Shown: piece after piece, positions 1 to 10,473 of the stretch
How positions within the stretch are numbered: position 1 is the stretch's first letter
How the letters are laid out: each line of letters begins with the position of its first letter
Assembly (NCBI GenBank): GCA_963575745.1
Contig: CAUYUJ010019871.1
Span: 574,519-612,018, forward strand
Source of the DNA: Prorocentrum cordatum
Lineage: Eukaryota > Sar > Dinophyceae > Prorocentrales > Prorocentraceae
Length of the DNA: 37,500 nt
Direction: 5' to 3'
Program-made: the position numbers and the translations under genes
The notes under the pieces: generated by a model
What the model was told of the DNA's origin: nothing
What the model saw: only the letters and a program-made list of their open reading frames with translations
Database searches by the model: none

Positions 1-3000
1 CATCGCTCGCAGTGGCCGTCGGTGTCGGCGCCCTTGACCTCGGCCTTGACGCGGGCCTTGGGCCACATGGCACCAGTAGCGATGGCCAGCATGAGCGTTG
101 CGAGGCGCGGTCCATTCTCCATAGTCTCGAGGTAGCGTAGCAGCCGTCGGTAAGAATGATTATCAATTCCTTCTTCCATGCCGCCGCCGCCTCGATGCTT
201 GCTGGCTTGGTGCCAGTATCTGTCCTGAATACTGTTGTCCAGGTCGTCCAGCAGCGCCTCGGGGATGTCCACAGCGGGTATCCCTGACAGTGCCTCTGTC
301 TTGAACTCCCATGTGTCGGTGCCGTCTGCCAGCGCCACTGGCAACCGCCACTCGTTGGGTGCTACAGGGTCCCAGCCATTCTCAAGCAAGTAGAGCACGA
401 GAGCGGACTGGGGTCCTCGGACGTGTCGGACACGATGCTGGACTGGCATAGCGCGAAAGTTGTCGACAACCTTGCGCCACGTGAATTGTATTGTTTTCTG
501 TAGCGGCCCAGCCTGCACCCAATGCTCCAACCACGCTTGTACGGCCTCTCGTGGGAATCGCCGAGCTGGGTCGCGAGCTCCTGCCTTGAGGTCGAGGAGG
601 GTGGTCAGACAGCGCCCAGGAAGGCGCGGGCCGACGGCGTCGCCAAATCGCCGTCGGAACAGCGTCAAGGATGTGCCGTACACGCCATGGAGTTGGTGGC
701 CGTACGCTCCCGCAGCTTGCCCGCCCTGTTGGGCAAGCCGGCTTGTGACACGGTATCTTCGGGTAGCCCGTGCCAGTCGTACGATCTTCCGATGCATGAG
801 GCCGTGCCGTGCTCGCCGCTGGGTGCGGTTGGCCCGAGCGTGCCGTGCCCCCGCGCCGAGGTCCGTGCCCAGGTAGCTGGCCTGACTCTTGTACTGGATG
901 GGGTAGCCACGTCTTTTCATGGCTCGAGCTATGTACTTCGCGTCGTCCATCTCGGAGCAGATGATGACGCTCTTCTTGGCGATGGTGAGGCCCCTCTCGG
1001 CCAACTCCTCGCACGTGTCGGTGAGGCACCTCACCATGTCCTTCCGTAAGGCTCGCCGCGAGCCCTGCATGCGCTGGGAGAGGTCGTCGATCCATATGCG
1101 GTGCGTGTGCCGCCAGTGAACCTCCGTGACCTTCTTGAGGGCCCTGAAGGTCATCACCTTGGCGAACCTGGTGCCTGACCTCAGGCCTTGCACCACAGAG
1201 CGACTGGGGAAGATGCCCAGCGCGCATGCACCGCTCTGCGTGAGGATGCGGGGCGCCGTGCACTGGAGGATCTCGAGGCCTAAGACCTCGGCAGGGAAGT
1301 CAACCTCCAGCGCCTCCTCCCCGAGTCGACACCAATCTATACTATCATAAAACTGTGCGACGTCCAGCAAACCGTGGGCCTGGGAGACCTGGACGTACGC
1401 AGCGAGCTCCTCCTGCAAGGCACGCTGGTACGCCTCGCGTAGGGCCGAATTCCCTTTGGCTGCGGCGTCCCAGTGGGCGAAGCAGTCCTTGTTCCACTCC
1501 TGGACTGCATCCTCGCGGCACATAGACCACAGCCTCGCTACCTCAGGTAAAAGTCCGATGATGCGATCGCCGCCATCCTTCTTGGCCCTCATGACTCCCA
1601 GCGTGAGCAGGAGCTGATGTGGCCATGCCTGGTCTGCTCGGCCAGGTTGAGGATGGTGGCAAGCTCCTCCAGCGCAGCGTCTGGTAGCCGAAGAAGGTCG
1701 GTCGGCCTGAGCCGATCGGCTCCCATCGCAGTGGACGCTCGCTGCCGTCTGAGCCCACGGCGCACGTCGCACGCCGTAAGCGGTGGCAGGCCACGTTCCT
1801 GGACGCGTCGCCGTATGGCCTCGAAGAGGTCAGCCAGGCCAGCCCTGTCGGGGGCCCTCGGCGCCCACAGCGACGTCCAGGAGCTGACCTTCCGATCTAT
1901 CAAGTCGCGTGGGTGGACGATGGTGCCCTGCTCAGTGGAGACGGACTCTGCAGGCTGCGGCTGTGGCCGCAGAGATCGATGCAGCGCTCCGATGGCAGGC
2001 TCCGTGACGGCCCACTCGCGGAAGTCGTGGAGTGACTTCCTGACTGCCCGCTGTTGTGCGCGACGCGCGACAGCAGCGGCCTTGCTGGCGTAGGAGACGA
2101 CCTCGATGTCGGCGGCGGTGCGGATACGGCCGAGGATGTCGACCCACTGCTCCCACCGTGCACCGTCCCGTGGTCGAAGGTGGCCTGGTACCTGACTGGG
2201 TACGTCGGCCGTGAGCTTGTCGACACACGCGTAGAGCTGGTCCAGCTGCCGCTGCCCGTTGCCCCGCGCCTTGTGACGGTAGATGTTCTGAAGGATGGTG
2301 TGCAATCTGGTCCACCACGAGCTGCTGAGATCTCGGAGTGCTGCACACCTCTTACTCTGCTGTTCACGAACGGGTACCACTCTGAACTCGGGACCTGCAG
2401 CGCGCGATCCGCCGAGGAAGACCTGACTGTGGTGCGCGTGGACGGTGGCCTCAACAGTGGCCGCCCAGGAGCCGCAAAGCTGCCCGAGCTGACACGAAAC
2501 GTCAGGCTTGAGCGAAAAGGCAACGGACGAGGCAGCAGCAGCGGCAGGCCGAGTGGAGTGGGGGGGCAGAAGACCAATCTGAAAACGGTGTTCCGTCCAC
2601 AATTCACTCGGGATATCGAAGCTAGGCTGCTGGGTGCTACCTGTGCTGGCCGACTCCGCCCCCTGGGATTCAGCAGGTCTGCGGGGGTTCTCACACTGGG
2701 CTGAGTGAGACGAAGCGACGTCGATGCGGGCAGGCTCGGGAGGAGGGGAGGAGGCGAGGGCCGACGGTTGGTCTTTCTCATCGCACGGCGCCTGGACTGG
2801 GTTGGCCAGCGGCTCGCGACGACACTGAAAAACACTTTCGTCGATCCACGGGTCCTCCTCGGATTCGAAACCATCCTGGGACTCGCGGTCTGACGGATCA
2901 TCAGCACAAGTGGACTGGCCATCGAGCTCAGGGTTGGCAGTGACCGTCCACAAATCTCCGACAAGGGCAGAGTGAAGTTTATCTTTACGCTCGGCTGCCT

Positions 3001-3953
3001 TTGCAGCCTGCTCGGCCTTCTTGGCTCTCGCTACGCTAGACTTGGAGCCTGGGGTGGGAGCCTGGGCAGGACGAGTGACACTCGGAAGCCGCCTGGGAAG
3101 GTCAACAATGCGAGTGATCAGCTGTTCACCCTCAGCGACGAAACGAATTCTTAACGCGAGATGCGGCTTCCACGGCACGTCGTGGACCGCCGTGACCTGA
3201 GAGACATATGCACGAGCAGCTGCGCAGTGCACAACAAAGTCCAAATGCGATGGCTTACGCCCTCCCCCAGGGTCGCAAGTGTGCTCGACGTCGGCACATC
3301 TGATCTCACCTCCTACTTGCTGCAAAAACCCCGAGGCCGTGAGGGCCTGTGGCGAAATGTTCCAGTCCCCGACCACGGCCCAGGGAAGTTGGAGGGACCT
3401 CAAAAGACTGCCGAGCCGTCTAAATCTGACGAGGTTTGGGCCAGTGAGGCCTATACTACAAAACCCATAGAAAAAAAATCACTACTATTGAGTAGCCACT
3501 GAAGTGCAGCACTACAGGCAGAAAGCCATCTACGCTGGTGGACGGCTTGGCCTGCAGCGCTGCGGATTGGATGCCCTCGTGGAGCACGTGCGTCTGCAAG
3601 TGACCCTTGGCCAGAAACCACTCGCCCCCCTCGTTGGCATGTCCTGCGGACGATTCGGACGAATCACCTGTCCACCCATCAGGATGCCCATGCCGCGATG
3701 GCCGCGCTGGGTTGGCTATCAGCTTCATGCACTCCTTTCTCGCCCGAGACTGCCAGCTGCCCACATCAGCTGCAGAGATGTGCGTCTCGACGAGCCCGAT
3801 GTAGTCGTCCTGTCGACTACTGATGTACTCCCAGCACTTGTCGCCCATGCAGGTGACGTTGCCGTAGAGCAAGGTACTTGTACGGGTACTGTTGCTGCCA
3901 GCGACGGCAGCCTCGGGGCCAGGAGCCCCGTCTTGCCGAAGATCTCCATCTAG
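1..3953 (-). pseudogene. LINE ORF2: EEP endonuclease plus reverse transcriptase, frameshifted, truncated by window edge
   Basis: Endonuclease residues appear in order: VETH (catalytic Glu codon 3786-3788), GDWN (3359-3370), SHLDF (3236-3250) and a final His (3161-3163). A linker of about 430 residues follows. RT signatures are a fingers motif with KKDGG and GLLP (about 1525-1580), motif A FYDSID (Asp codon 1344-1346), motif B with QGLRSG (about 1165-1190), and motif C WIDD (1083-1094), the catalytic Asp pair. Thumb-like sequence continues to base 1, where a His/Cys pair may begin a zinc motif. The frame shifts twice: at the A8 run 3471-3478 inside the endonuclease, and near 1620-1640 just before the RT fingers. 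The first frame is the same as ORF1, separated from it by one TGA. Confidence 0.9.
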
Positions 3954-5081
3954 TCAATGCGAGGCGGCACGAGCCTGGCTGCCGCCGCCCCTGCCGTCCT
4001 TGCCCTTGCCGAGCGCCGTCTGGGCCGCGAAACGTGCCGCCGACAGCCGCGCCGCCTCGGTCTTCAGCGCCCCCTCCTCGGCCGCGGCTGCGGCTGACGC
4101 CGCGGCGCCGCCGCCGTCGGCAGCTGCGGGGCCCGCTCCTGGGCTCGCACTGCCGCCCTGGGCGCCCGTGCGCTCGCCCTCGCCAGCAGCAGGTGGCGTG
4201 GCCTGGCCGTCGCCGCCCTTGCGCTTCTTCTTGAGCCGCTCCTCCTGTGCCTTGCGGACCGTGCGGGCCCTCTCGATCAGCGCCTTGACCTGCGGCTCCT
4301 TCGTGTCGAACTGCTTCTTCAGCTCCTCGAGGGCTGCCTTGACCCGCTCGAGCTCGGCCTTCTCGCCCTCGGCGAAGTCGAGGTCGGCCGCCTCGGCGAA
4401 GAGGTCCTGGTCCCAGGACACGGTGAAGGCGGCCTGGCCGTCGTGCTGCGCGACGCCACCGCCCTCGGGCCCTTGAACCCCCTCGGCCTTGGCCAGCGCC
4501 TCAGCCGTTTTCTTCTTCATCGCCTCCGTCTTGGCCACCTGCAGAGCGGCCTCGGCCTCCTGGGCCTCAGCCGCTGCCAAGCTGGCACGGAGCTTGATCA
4601 CATTATTCACAATCTGCGTGTGCCGATTGACTGCAGCGCGCCAGGCGCCATCGGCCTGCCGCATGCTCTCGACGACCGATCCACGGGGTGGTCCTTCATC
4701 AGCGACGGCGTCGAGGCGCGCGAGCTGCGCCTGCAGGACGCCCTTGATCTGTGGATCGTCTGCGGCGGCGACGGCCTGCCGCAAGTGTACGGCGAGGGGG
4801 TCGTCACTGCCATGGTTGCCGCTGCGGTCACCACGCGCGCGGGGGCCGCCTCGGCCGCCTCCGCGCTGGCTGGTGTTCCCGTCGATCGAGATGACCTCGG
4901 CGTGCTCGTTGATGCGCACCACACTGGGCGATCGAGAGCGGCCTCGATGAAGGCGCATGGGCCGACTGCAGCGAGGGCACTGCGGCTGATCTGGGTCGAG
5001 CCGATCGTTGTACTCGCATGCGTGGCAGGCCTTGCATCGGCTCCACAGCCTGGTCGAGCGACGGGCAACAGGAACTGTCAT
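3954..5081 (-). CDS. LINE ORF1 protein: zinc ribbon, coiled coils, basic tail
   Basis: The frame is 375 codons from the ATG at 5081 to the TGA at 3956-3954. Residues 16-38 hold C16-x2-C19 and C35-x2-C38, a zinc-ribbon pattern, with an extra Cys at 22. The middle is Ala/Gly/Arg-rich. Residues from about 130 to 290 are rich in Ala, Glu, Lys, Gln and Leu in heptad-like order and should form coiled coils. A KKKRKGG basic stretch and an Ala/Gly-rich tail follow. ORF1 proteins of LINEs usually bind the element RNA, so that role is inferred from position and composition. The frame stays open upstream to 5522, but those residues are Leu/Ser/Pro runs read from the GGA microsatellite, so I start at 5081, just before the zinc ribbon. 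Confidence 0.7.
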   Translation of the reverse strand: MTVPVARRSTRLWSRCKACHACEYNDRLDPDQPQCPRCSRPMRLHRGRSRSPSVVRINEHAEVISIDGNTSQRGGGRGGPRARGDRSGNHGSDDPLAVHLRQAVAAADDPQIKGVLQAQLARLDAVADEGPPRGSVVESMRQADGAWRAAVNRHTQIVNNVIKLRASLAAAEAQEAEAALQVAKTEAMKKKTAEALAKAEGVQGPEGGGVAQHDGQAAFTVSWDQDLFAEAADLDFAEGEKAELERVKAALEELKKQFDTKEPQVKALIERARTVRKAQEERLKKKRKGGDGQATPPAAGEGERTGAQGGSASPGAGPAAADGGGAAASAAAAAEEGALKTEAARLSAARFAAQTALGKGKDGRGGGSQARAASH

Positions 5082-5208
5082 GAGCCCCAGCTCTGGTTGA
5101 CCCCAAGAGCGAAAGACTGGTCTCGCTGCGGGGAAATCCCTCAAGCACCACGTGAAGGTACTGGGGCAGCTCAGGTGGTGCAAAATGCGCCTGAGCCGAA
5201 GTGGCTTG

Positions 5209-5497
5209 AGAGGAGGAGGGAGGAGGAGGGGAGGAGGAAGAGGAGGGGGAGGGGGAGGAGGAGAGGAGGAGGGGGGGAGGGGGGAGGAGGAGGGGGAGGG
5301 GAGGAGGGGGAGGAGGAGGAGGTAGGATGAGGAGGAGGAGGAGGAGAGGAGGAGGAGGGAGGAGGAGGAGGAGAGGAGGGAGGAGGAGGAGGAGGAGGAG
5401 GAGGAGGGAGGAGGAGGAGGAGGAGGAGGAGGGGGAGAGAGGAGGAGGAGGAGGAGGAGGAGGAGGAGGAGGAGGAGGAGGAGGAGGAGGAGGAGGA
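5209..5497 (+). repeat. (GGA)n purine tract, ~290 bp
   Basis: The plus strand is almost pure purine, mostly GGA with GGGA interruptions and a single GGTAGGATGAGG break near 5320-5335. The last ~57 bases are uninterrupted GGA. It lies at the presumed 5' end of the LINE. Frames through it read as Leu, Ser or Pro runs and are not genes. Confidence 0.97.
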
Positions 5498-5691
5498 CCA
5501 GAGTGAACCAAGGATGCAGCAACGATGCTGCAGGACACCCGGCTCTTCCAATTCCCCATCCCAGGAGCCCCTATAAGCGTTTCGCTTCACTGCGGAAAGC
5601 CCCTTGAAAGACGAGGTCCCCATGGGCCGACCATTCAGGTGAGAGCCTCGTTTTGCATCGTAGCCGCCGTTCATCCTTCGATAGGTGGCCG
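5498..5691. other. Unassigned spacer
   Basis: No gene, RNA or repeat recognised. It separates the GGA tract from the first foldback element. Confidence 0.5.
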
Positions 5692-5829
5692 CATGCGAAC
5701 CCTACCCCTACCCCCCACGATTTCCGAGGGGGAGGGTGGGGTTCACTGTGCTCGGGAGCTCCCAAACGAAGTGAACCCCACCCTCCCCCTCAGAAATCGT
5801 TGGGGGGGGTAGGGGTAGGGTTCGCATGT
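5692..5829. repeat. Foldback (inverted repeat), ~55-bp arms
   Basis: The left arm 5692-5746 and right arm 5771-5829 are near-complete reverse complements. Each holds CCTACCCCTACCCCCC or its complement, an ATTTC/GAAAT block and GTTCAC/GTGAAC at the loop. The loop is about 24 bases. It can form one long hairpin and resembles a short MITE-like foldback. No coding potential is seen. Confidence 0.9.
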
Positions 5830-5843
5830 GCCCCCCTACTAGA

Positions 5844-6067
5844 GGCCTCCTAGATCCGAGAGGATGGGGTCGAAGGATCTCGGATGCATTGGCGATGCAT
5901 CGCCGATGTATCGGCGATGCGTCGGCGATGCACCAGCAACGCGTCGGTGATGCATCGGCGGCGTCGGCGTAGGGAAGCACGGGCTCCACATCGAGCCGCA
6001 TCGTCGATGCATCGGCGATGCGGAGCGATCCTTCGACCCCATCTACTCGGAGCCCATCTGGGAGGCC
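5844..6067. repeat. Foldback element with internal GATGCATCGGC repeats
   Basis: The outer ends GGCCTCC (5844) and GGGAGGCC (to 6067) are complementary. The inverted block GATGGGGTCGAAGGATC lies about 20 bp in from each end. The interior is a run of diverged CGATGCATCGGC units, each itself nearly palindromic. The arms are imperfect but recognisable over about 60 bp. Confidence 0.85.
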
Positions 6068-6074
6068 TAACATC

Positions 6075-6300
6075 TCCTGACCCGGGTCAATCCAGACCTG
6101 GGTCAGTCAGGCCTTGCAGAGTGCTGCAAGATGCTGCAACATCCTGCACCCAAGCCTGGGCCAACGCGAAGGATTATGCAAGATCCTGCAGAATCCTGCG
6201 CCCAAGCCAGGGTCAATGCGGCCCTGGCCCTGCAGGATCCTGCAAGATCTGGCGCTCTGGCTGACCCCCGTTTGCATTGACCCCCGTCTCAAGGCCCCCG
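6075..6300. repeat. Degenerate direct and inverted repeats with GCAAGATCCTGCA core
   Basis: Two diverged ~53-bp direct copies start near 6123 and 6176, each with a GCAAGAT(G/C)CTGCA core and a CCCAAGCC(T/A)GGG block. A reverse-oriented copy of the core is at about 6228-6250. GACCC/GGGTC pieces at 6079-6110 and 6262-6290 suggest a decayed foldback. No gene seen. Confidence 0.6.
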
Positions 6301-6311
6301 AAAGCGGGTCA

Positions 6312-6460
6312 AAGACAAACTTTCGGAGCTTCACGCGGATTTTCTCGGATCGGCGCGGCGCCTTTAGCGCCGCCGCACCTGGCGCGCCCCGCGCGCCAGG
6401 AAAGCGGACCTGGCGCCAATCCACACATCCGCGCGGAACTCCACAAGTTCGAGCTCATGC
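6312..6460. repeat. Diverged foldback, related to the element at 9398-9592
   Basis: The left arm (6315-6355, with TTCTCGGATCGGCGC) pairs imperfectly with the right arm (6412-6460, with ATCCGCGCGGAA). The centre carries short GGCGCC and GGCGCGC palindromes. The same arm sequence, far better preserved, recurs at 9398-9592. Confidence 0.7.
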
Positions 6461-6482
6461 CCATCTGCTCCCCTCCAGCAAA

Positions 6483-6676
<194 letters not shown>

Positions 6677-6824
6677 GCCCAGCGGGGCCTGTGGGGGCGG
6701 CCTGGCCAGCGTACGCCGCGCGGGGGGCCCAGCACGGCGTGGCGGCCTCCGGCGTGGGCGGGAAGAGGATGCCTCCGGGGGGCGTCGCGGGCGCGCCCCG
6801 CTGGGGCTGCTCTGATGCCCTGCC

Positions 6825-6825
<1 letters not shown>

Positions 6826-6909
<84 letters not shown>
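6826..6909 (+). repeat. (CTG)28 microsatellite
   Basis: An uninterrupted run of 28 CTG triplets. CTG runs form stable slipped hairpins. The flanks are GC-rich and show no gene. Confidence 0.99.
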
Positions 6910-6910
<1 letters not shown>

Positions 6911-7016
6911 GGGCTCCTCCGCTCGCCCCGTGGGCTGTTCCCGCTGCTGCTGCTCCTCTGTCCTCGCCAGCACCGTATCTCCATCGTCACCCACACTGTT
7001 CCTGCCATCGCTCTTT

Positions 7017-7276
7017 CACACCCTCTCTCTCTCTCTCTCTTCACATGTCCCTCCCCCCTCACTTTCCCCCTCCCCCTCCCCCTCCTTCTCTCTCTCTCTC
7101 TCTCTCATTTTCTCTCCCACTCCTGCTCTCCCTCCATCTTTCCCTCTCACTCCTTCTCTCTCTCTCTCTCTCTCTCTCCTATCTCTCCTATCTCTCCTAT
7201 CTCTCTCTCGCTCTCTCTCTCGCTTTCTCTCTCTCCTTCTCTCTCTCTCTACATATATATATATATATATATATAT
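7017..7276 (+). repeat. CT-rich pyrimidine tract ending in (AT)n
   Basis: About 235 bases of CT dinucleotides with CCCC and TATCTCTCC interruptions (three TATCTCTCC copies near 7180-7205), then AT dinucleotides at 7253-7276. Low-complexity DNA, no gene. Confidence 0.95.
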
Positions 7277-7671
7277 GTTTGAGTCTCTAGTCTCGGTTCG
7301 AGGGTCCTCGACTCAGTGCGCAGCCAAGACACGAAACCTCCCGCGCCCTTCAGCCTGGTAAGACCGTAAGCGTGCCACTCGTACGAAACCGACTCGTGAC
7401 ACATGCCTTTCAGCATATGCGCGCGCCATGGCCCCAAAAGGCACTCGCCGTGAGCGGACCAATCCTCAGCAGCCCAAGCCACCAGGCAAGGGCTGCCAAA
7501 GGGTTCCCTAACCAGATAGCAGCCTCTCCCGCAAGGAAGCCTGTGCCGTCGCACTCCGGATCAGTGGCGGCGTCGACCTGCCAGACAGTGACAGACAGAC
7601 AGACAGACAGTCCCGCAGAAGGCACCTACGCGGGTGCAGCGGGTGGGCGCCGGGGCGCCGATGTTGGCCGC
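7277..7671. other. Unassigned, no gene recognised
   Basis: Mixed-composition DNA with short open frames on both strands and a small (CAGA)5 run near 7590-7610. I see no motif, RNA fold or homology that supports a feature. Confidence 0.5.
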
Positions 7672-8296
7672 TCAGTGCATGCAACAACCAACTCGCTCGT
7701 GAGCACCAGACCGAGCACGACACCATGTCCCGACAACATCGCTCCATTCATCACACGCTCGGGGTCGAACTGATGAAACCGGGTGGGGAAAACAAGATTC
7801 GGCGGTGGACAAACCTCCATTTAGTAAACCTCCCCTTAGTGAAAACGGCCTGGGACCGAAACCGACGGACCTGGACCCGCAAAATGACGGCCGCGACGCC
7901 CTCTCGCGAACCGAAAACGGCCAAGTCGCTAACCGACGTGTCAGGGTAGGAGGTCTATCCTCCGAAAGATCAACTACACCGTGCTGCGCTACTGCCTGAC
8001 GCACAACACAGGCGCCAGCCGTGCTTCACCAGGGTCCACGGCCTCGGCCGACGCCCCCCAGGGGCAACGGTGCCGGCCCACTCGTCAGCCCGGATGCACA
8101 CAACTGGGGTGTCCTCACTACTCGTGCCCCCAAGAAGGATGAGGACTGCTAGCGCAGCATGGCGCAGTTGATCTTGTTTTCTCCACACAGTTTCATCAGT
8201 TCGCCCCCGTGCTTGTGATGAAAGGAGCGATGTCCTTGGTACATGGTGTCGTGTTCGATTTGGTGCTTACGAGCGAGTTAGTTGTATGCAGTGGCT
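7672..8296. repeat. Long inverted-repeat structure, ~120-bp arms
   Basis: The left arm 7672-7797 is the reverse complement of the right arm 8171-8296 at roughly 80% by eye. The right arm reads CTTGTTTTCTCCAC through TTTCATCAGTTCG to ACGAGCGAGTTAGTTG, and the left arm is the mirror image. The ~370-bp interior has no recognisable gene. A second small palindrome with 14-bp arms (8280-8293 and 8315-8328) starts where the right arm ends. It could be a foldback transposon or an old inverted duplication. Confidence 0.8.
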
Positions 8297-8371
8297 GGCA
8301 GGCCGACGCCCAGTCACTGCATACAACTGGGATGTCCTCATTGCTCATGCCCCCAAGAAGGATGAGAACTG
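8098..8371 (+). repeat. 53-bp direct duplication (8098-8150 and 8319-8371)
   Basis: The two blocks share ACAACTGG(G)(A/G)TGTCCTCA and CCCCCAAGAAGGATGAG with a few changes. One block is inside the inverted-repeat structure and the other just outside its right arm, so the region was duplicated more than once. Confidence 0.8.
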
Positions 8372-9397
8372 CACATCGCACACCTGCAGCATCTCTCCTC
8401 ACACGCTAAGGAAGATGGAAACCAGCGCAAGTAGCACCCCTGCGGACAGGATCAGCCCTTCGCGCTAGCCGTCTTGGGACCAACCAGCACTGCCAAGGAA
8501 CAAAAAGTCAAAATCCCTGTCCATCGTAGGACTGCTAAGGCTACCAAACCCATGCCAGACAAGTAAGGCGATCCGTCCGTCACAGACATCGAACCATTTA
8601 GCAACGTGGCCACACAGATGCCAAGTGCCAGCAGAGTGTCATCAAAGTGCCCCTAAACCCAGGAGGCGACGTGATCTGGGTCCTTGGAGCTATCTGCGAA
8701 ACTGACACTGTTGCCATCACGCCAGCACTGCAGGAACTATTCACCTCCCAGTTCTTTGGAGCAGTTTCCATCAGCGGCACGCGCCAGCCAGGAGGACCAG
8801 GCACGACACATCAGAGGACCAAAGAGCGCCATAAGACGGCAAAGCGTGACCAAGCACGCGGACAGCTCGATGACGGCCTCACCTAGCGGGCAAACGCAGG
8901 CTCAAGGCGACGATTGGCATCGAACCGACGGGCGTCCCAATCGTCTTGGCATCACCAGGCCAAGGGGGTACCCAATTGGACATCAACAACCGTGGCACCA
9001 AAGGCCCTGCGCCCAGTGAAAACATCACGGTACGGTACCAAAACGGCCAACCGATCACACTCCAACAGGCCCGCCAGGCCTCCGAACGGTTCAGTGCCTT
9101 CGGAGCCACTCGTCGCGCCGACGAGCGAGTAGACATCGGCGTGGAGCCCCACGCGAGCGATGCCAAGCAAGTCGCCTTCGAGCTCAGAGGAACCGACGCG
9201 GCACCTGCGATTGCAAAGCACCGAGTGAATGGCATCGAGGCCCAACGAGCGACTGAAACACAAATCACCAGAGTCCTTCCATCCATCCGATGGCACTGCG
9301 AAGTCCAGCACACGGGATGGGACAAAGCCACCAGGAGGGACTTTACCATCGTCAAGGCGGCCACACACCCGCTCAATACCACCGTTCACGTCCAATA
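8372..9397. other. Unassigned GC-rich stretch with overlapping open frames
   Basis: Frames stay open on both strands, for example 8946-9398 plus (150 codons) and 8952-9395 minus (147 codons). GC-rich DNA keeps several frames open by chance. Neither product shows a domain I recognise, and nothing favours one strand, so I call no gene. Confidence 0.4.
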
Positions 9398-9592
9398 GGG
9401 GGACAAAAAGTCACATAAACATAAAAACTCGGAGGTCCGCGCGGATTTCTCGGATCGGCGCTGGACCCCCCTCCCTGGCGCGCGGAGCGCGCCAGGGGCG
9501 GCGCCGGAGGCGCCGCCGGGGGGCCCCAGCGCCGATCCGAGAAATCCGCGCGGACCTTCGAGTTTCTATGTTTGTGCCCCTCTTTGTTCCCC
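9398..9592. repeat. Well-preserved foldback (MITE-like), ~65-bp arms
   Basis: Arms 9398-9465 and 9528-9592 are nearly perfect reverse complements. Both hold TCCGCGCGGATTTCTCGG or its complement and an outer GGGGACAAA / TTTGTTCCCC end. The ~60-bp centre is two nested GC palindromes. It is the best-kept member of the foldbacks in this window and a homologue of the one at 6312-6460. Confidence 0.93.
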
Positions 9593-9659
9593 GATCCAAG
9601 GACCCACCACCCCCTGGACCACCACTCGGGTGAGGCCAGCAACCCTGACCTTCCAAGAG

Positions 9660-9778
9660 GGCTAAAAAATAGCACGCGACTGAAAAACCTATCCCAAAGC
9701 TATTCTACGTCTTGGTTTTAGGCTGTTTCGCTCAGTGTTTTAGGTTTTTAGGCCTCCAGTGCTAAAAAATAGCTCTCT
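9660..9778 (+). repeat. ~105-bp segment between 13-bp direct repeats
   Basis: GCTAAAAAATAGC occurs at 9660-9672 and again at about 9764-9776. The 13-mer is itself nearly palindromic. The interior is AT-richer with TTTTAGG pieces. The layout resembles a small insertion flanked by a duplicated target, but no element termini are evident. Confidence 0.5.
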
Positions 9779-9912
9779 GGGAGGTCAGGGAAGGCGGACC
9801 CACCGAGAACACCGGCGAAGAAGAGCCTCTCTGGCCGGAGACCGCCGGCTCCGCGGCGCCCCCGCCGGGGCCCCCACGCCCAGGCGCCGGCACCGCGTCT
9901 CGACGCTCCGGG

Positions 9913-10292
9913 GCGGGGCGGCCACCGGGCCGCCCCCGCCCAGCGCTGCGGGGACGCCACCGTCGAAGCAGCAGAGGGGCGCGGCGCGCCTCGGCGCGGC
10001 GCCCCTGGAGCTGGCCATCGCTCGGACGTCCATTCCCCGTATTTGTGTTTGGTTTCGTGCGTGGCTTTTTCGCCAAATGATCGAGGATGCTCCTCCTCCT
10101 CCTCCTCCTCCTCCTCCTCCTCCTCCTCCTCCTCCTCCTCCTCCTCCCCGTCCTCCTCCTCGCCGAGGATAAGACGCACACGTCCGAGCGATGCCCAGGG
10201 ACGGGGCGGCCACCGGGCCGCACCCGCCCAGCGCTGCGGGGACGCCACCTGTCGAAGCAGCAGAGGGGCACGCCGCGCCTCGGCGCGGCGCC
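9913..10292 (+). repeat. Duplicated ~90-bp GC-rich block
   Basis: Blocks 9913-10005 and 10203-10292 match closely through GGGGCGGCCACCGGGCCGC, CCCAGCGCTGCGGGGACGCC and CGAAGCAGCAGAGGGGC. A short inverted pair around ACGTCCGAGCGATG (about 10014 and 10180) lies between them. Confidence 0.85.
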
Positions 10293-10473
10293 TCTGTGAG
10301 GAGAAGGAGCGCGGCAGCAGCGCAGAGAGGACCAGGGGAGGGGAAGGAGGAGGAGGAGGAGGAGGAGGAGGCGGAGGGGGAGGAGGAGGAGGAGGAGGAG
10401 GAGGAGGAGGAGGAGGAGGAGGAGGAGGAGGAGGAGGAGGAGGAGGAGGAGGAGGGGGAGGAGGAGGAGGAGG
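10087..10473 (+). repeat. Facing (CTC)n and (GGA)n tracts
   Basis: CTC triplets fill 10087-10146 with a broken extension to about 10170, and GGA/GAG triplets fill about 10339-10473. They are complementary and in inverted order about 170 bp apart, so one strand could fold back on itself over more than 60 bp. Confidence 0.95.

Larger units (their letters stand above)
1..5210 (-). mobile_element. Non-LTR (LINE-type) retrotransposon, 3' end beyond window
   Basis: Two adjacent minus-strand open regions form a LINE: ORF1 (5081-3954) with a zinc ribbon and coiled coils, then ORF2 (3953 to the window edge) with an endonuclease/exonuclease/phosphatase-type nuclease and a reverse transcriptase. The order ORF1, endonuclease, RT is classical for non-LTR elements that copy by target-primed reverse transcription. 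The 5' end lies in or near the GGA tract at 5209-5497. The 3' end, and any RNase H domain or tail, lie left of base 1. ORF2 is broken by frameshifts, so this copy looks dead unless they are sequencing errors. Confidence 0.9.

Noticed and set aside
163-1263. Minus-strand ORFs of 62 and 293 codons
   Set aside because: They are shadows of LINE ORF2, whose real frame has the RT motifs and runs off the left edge without a stop.
5171-5674. Ser/Leu/Pro-run proteins
   Set aside because: They are translations of the GGA microsatellite.
8946-9398. 150-codon plus ORF and matching minus ORF
   Set aside because: Both strands are open, no recognisable domain, and it abuts a foldback. Kept only as unassigned sequence.
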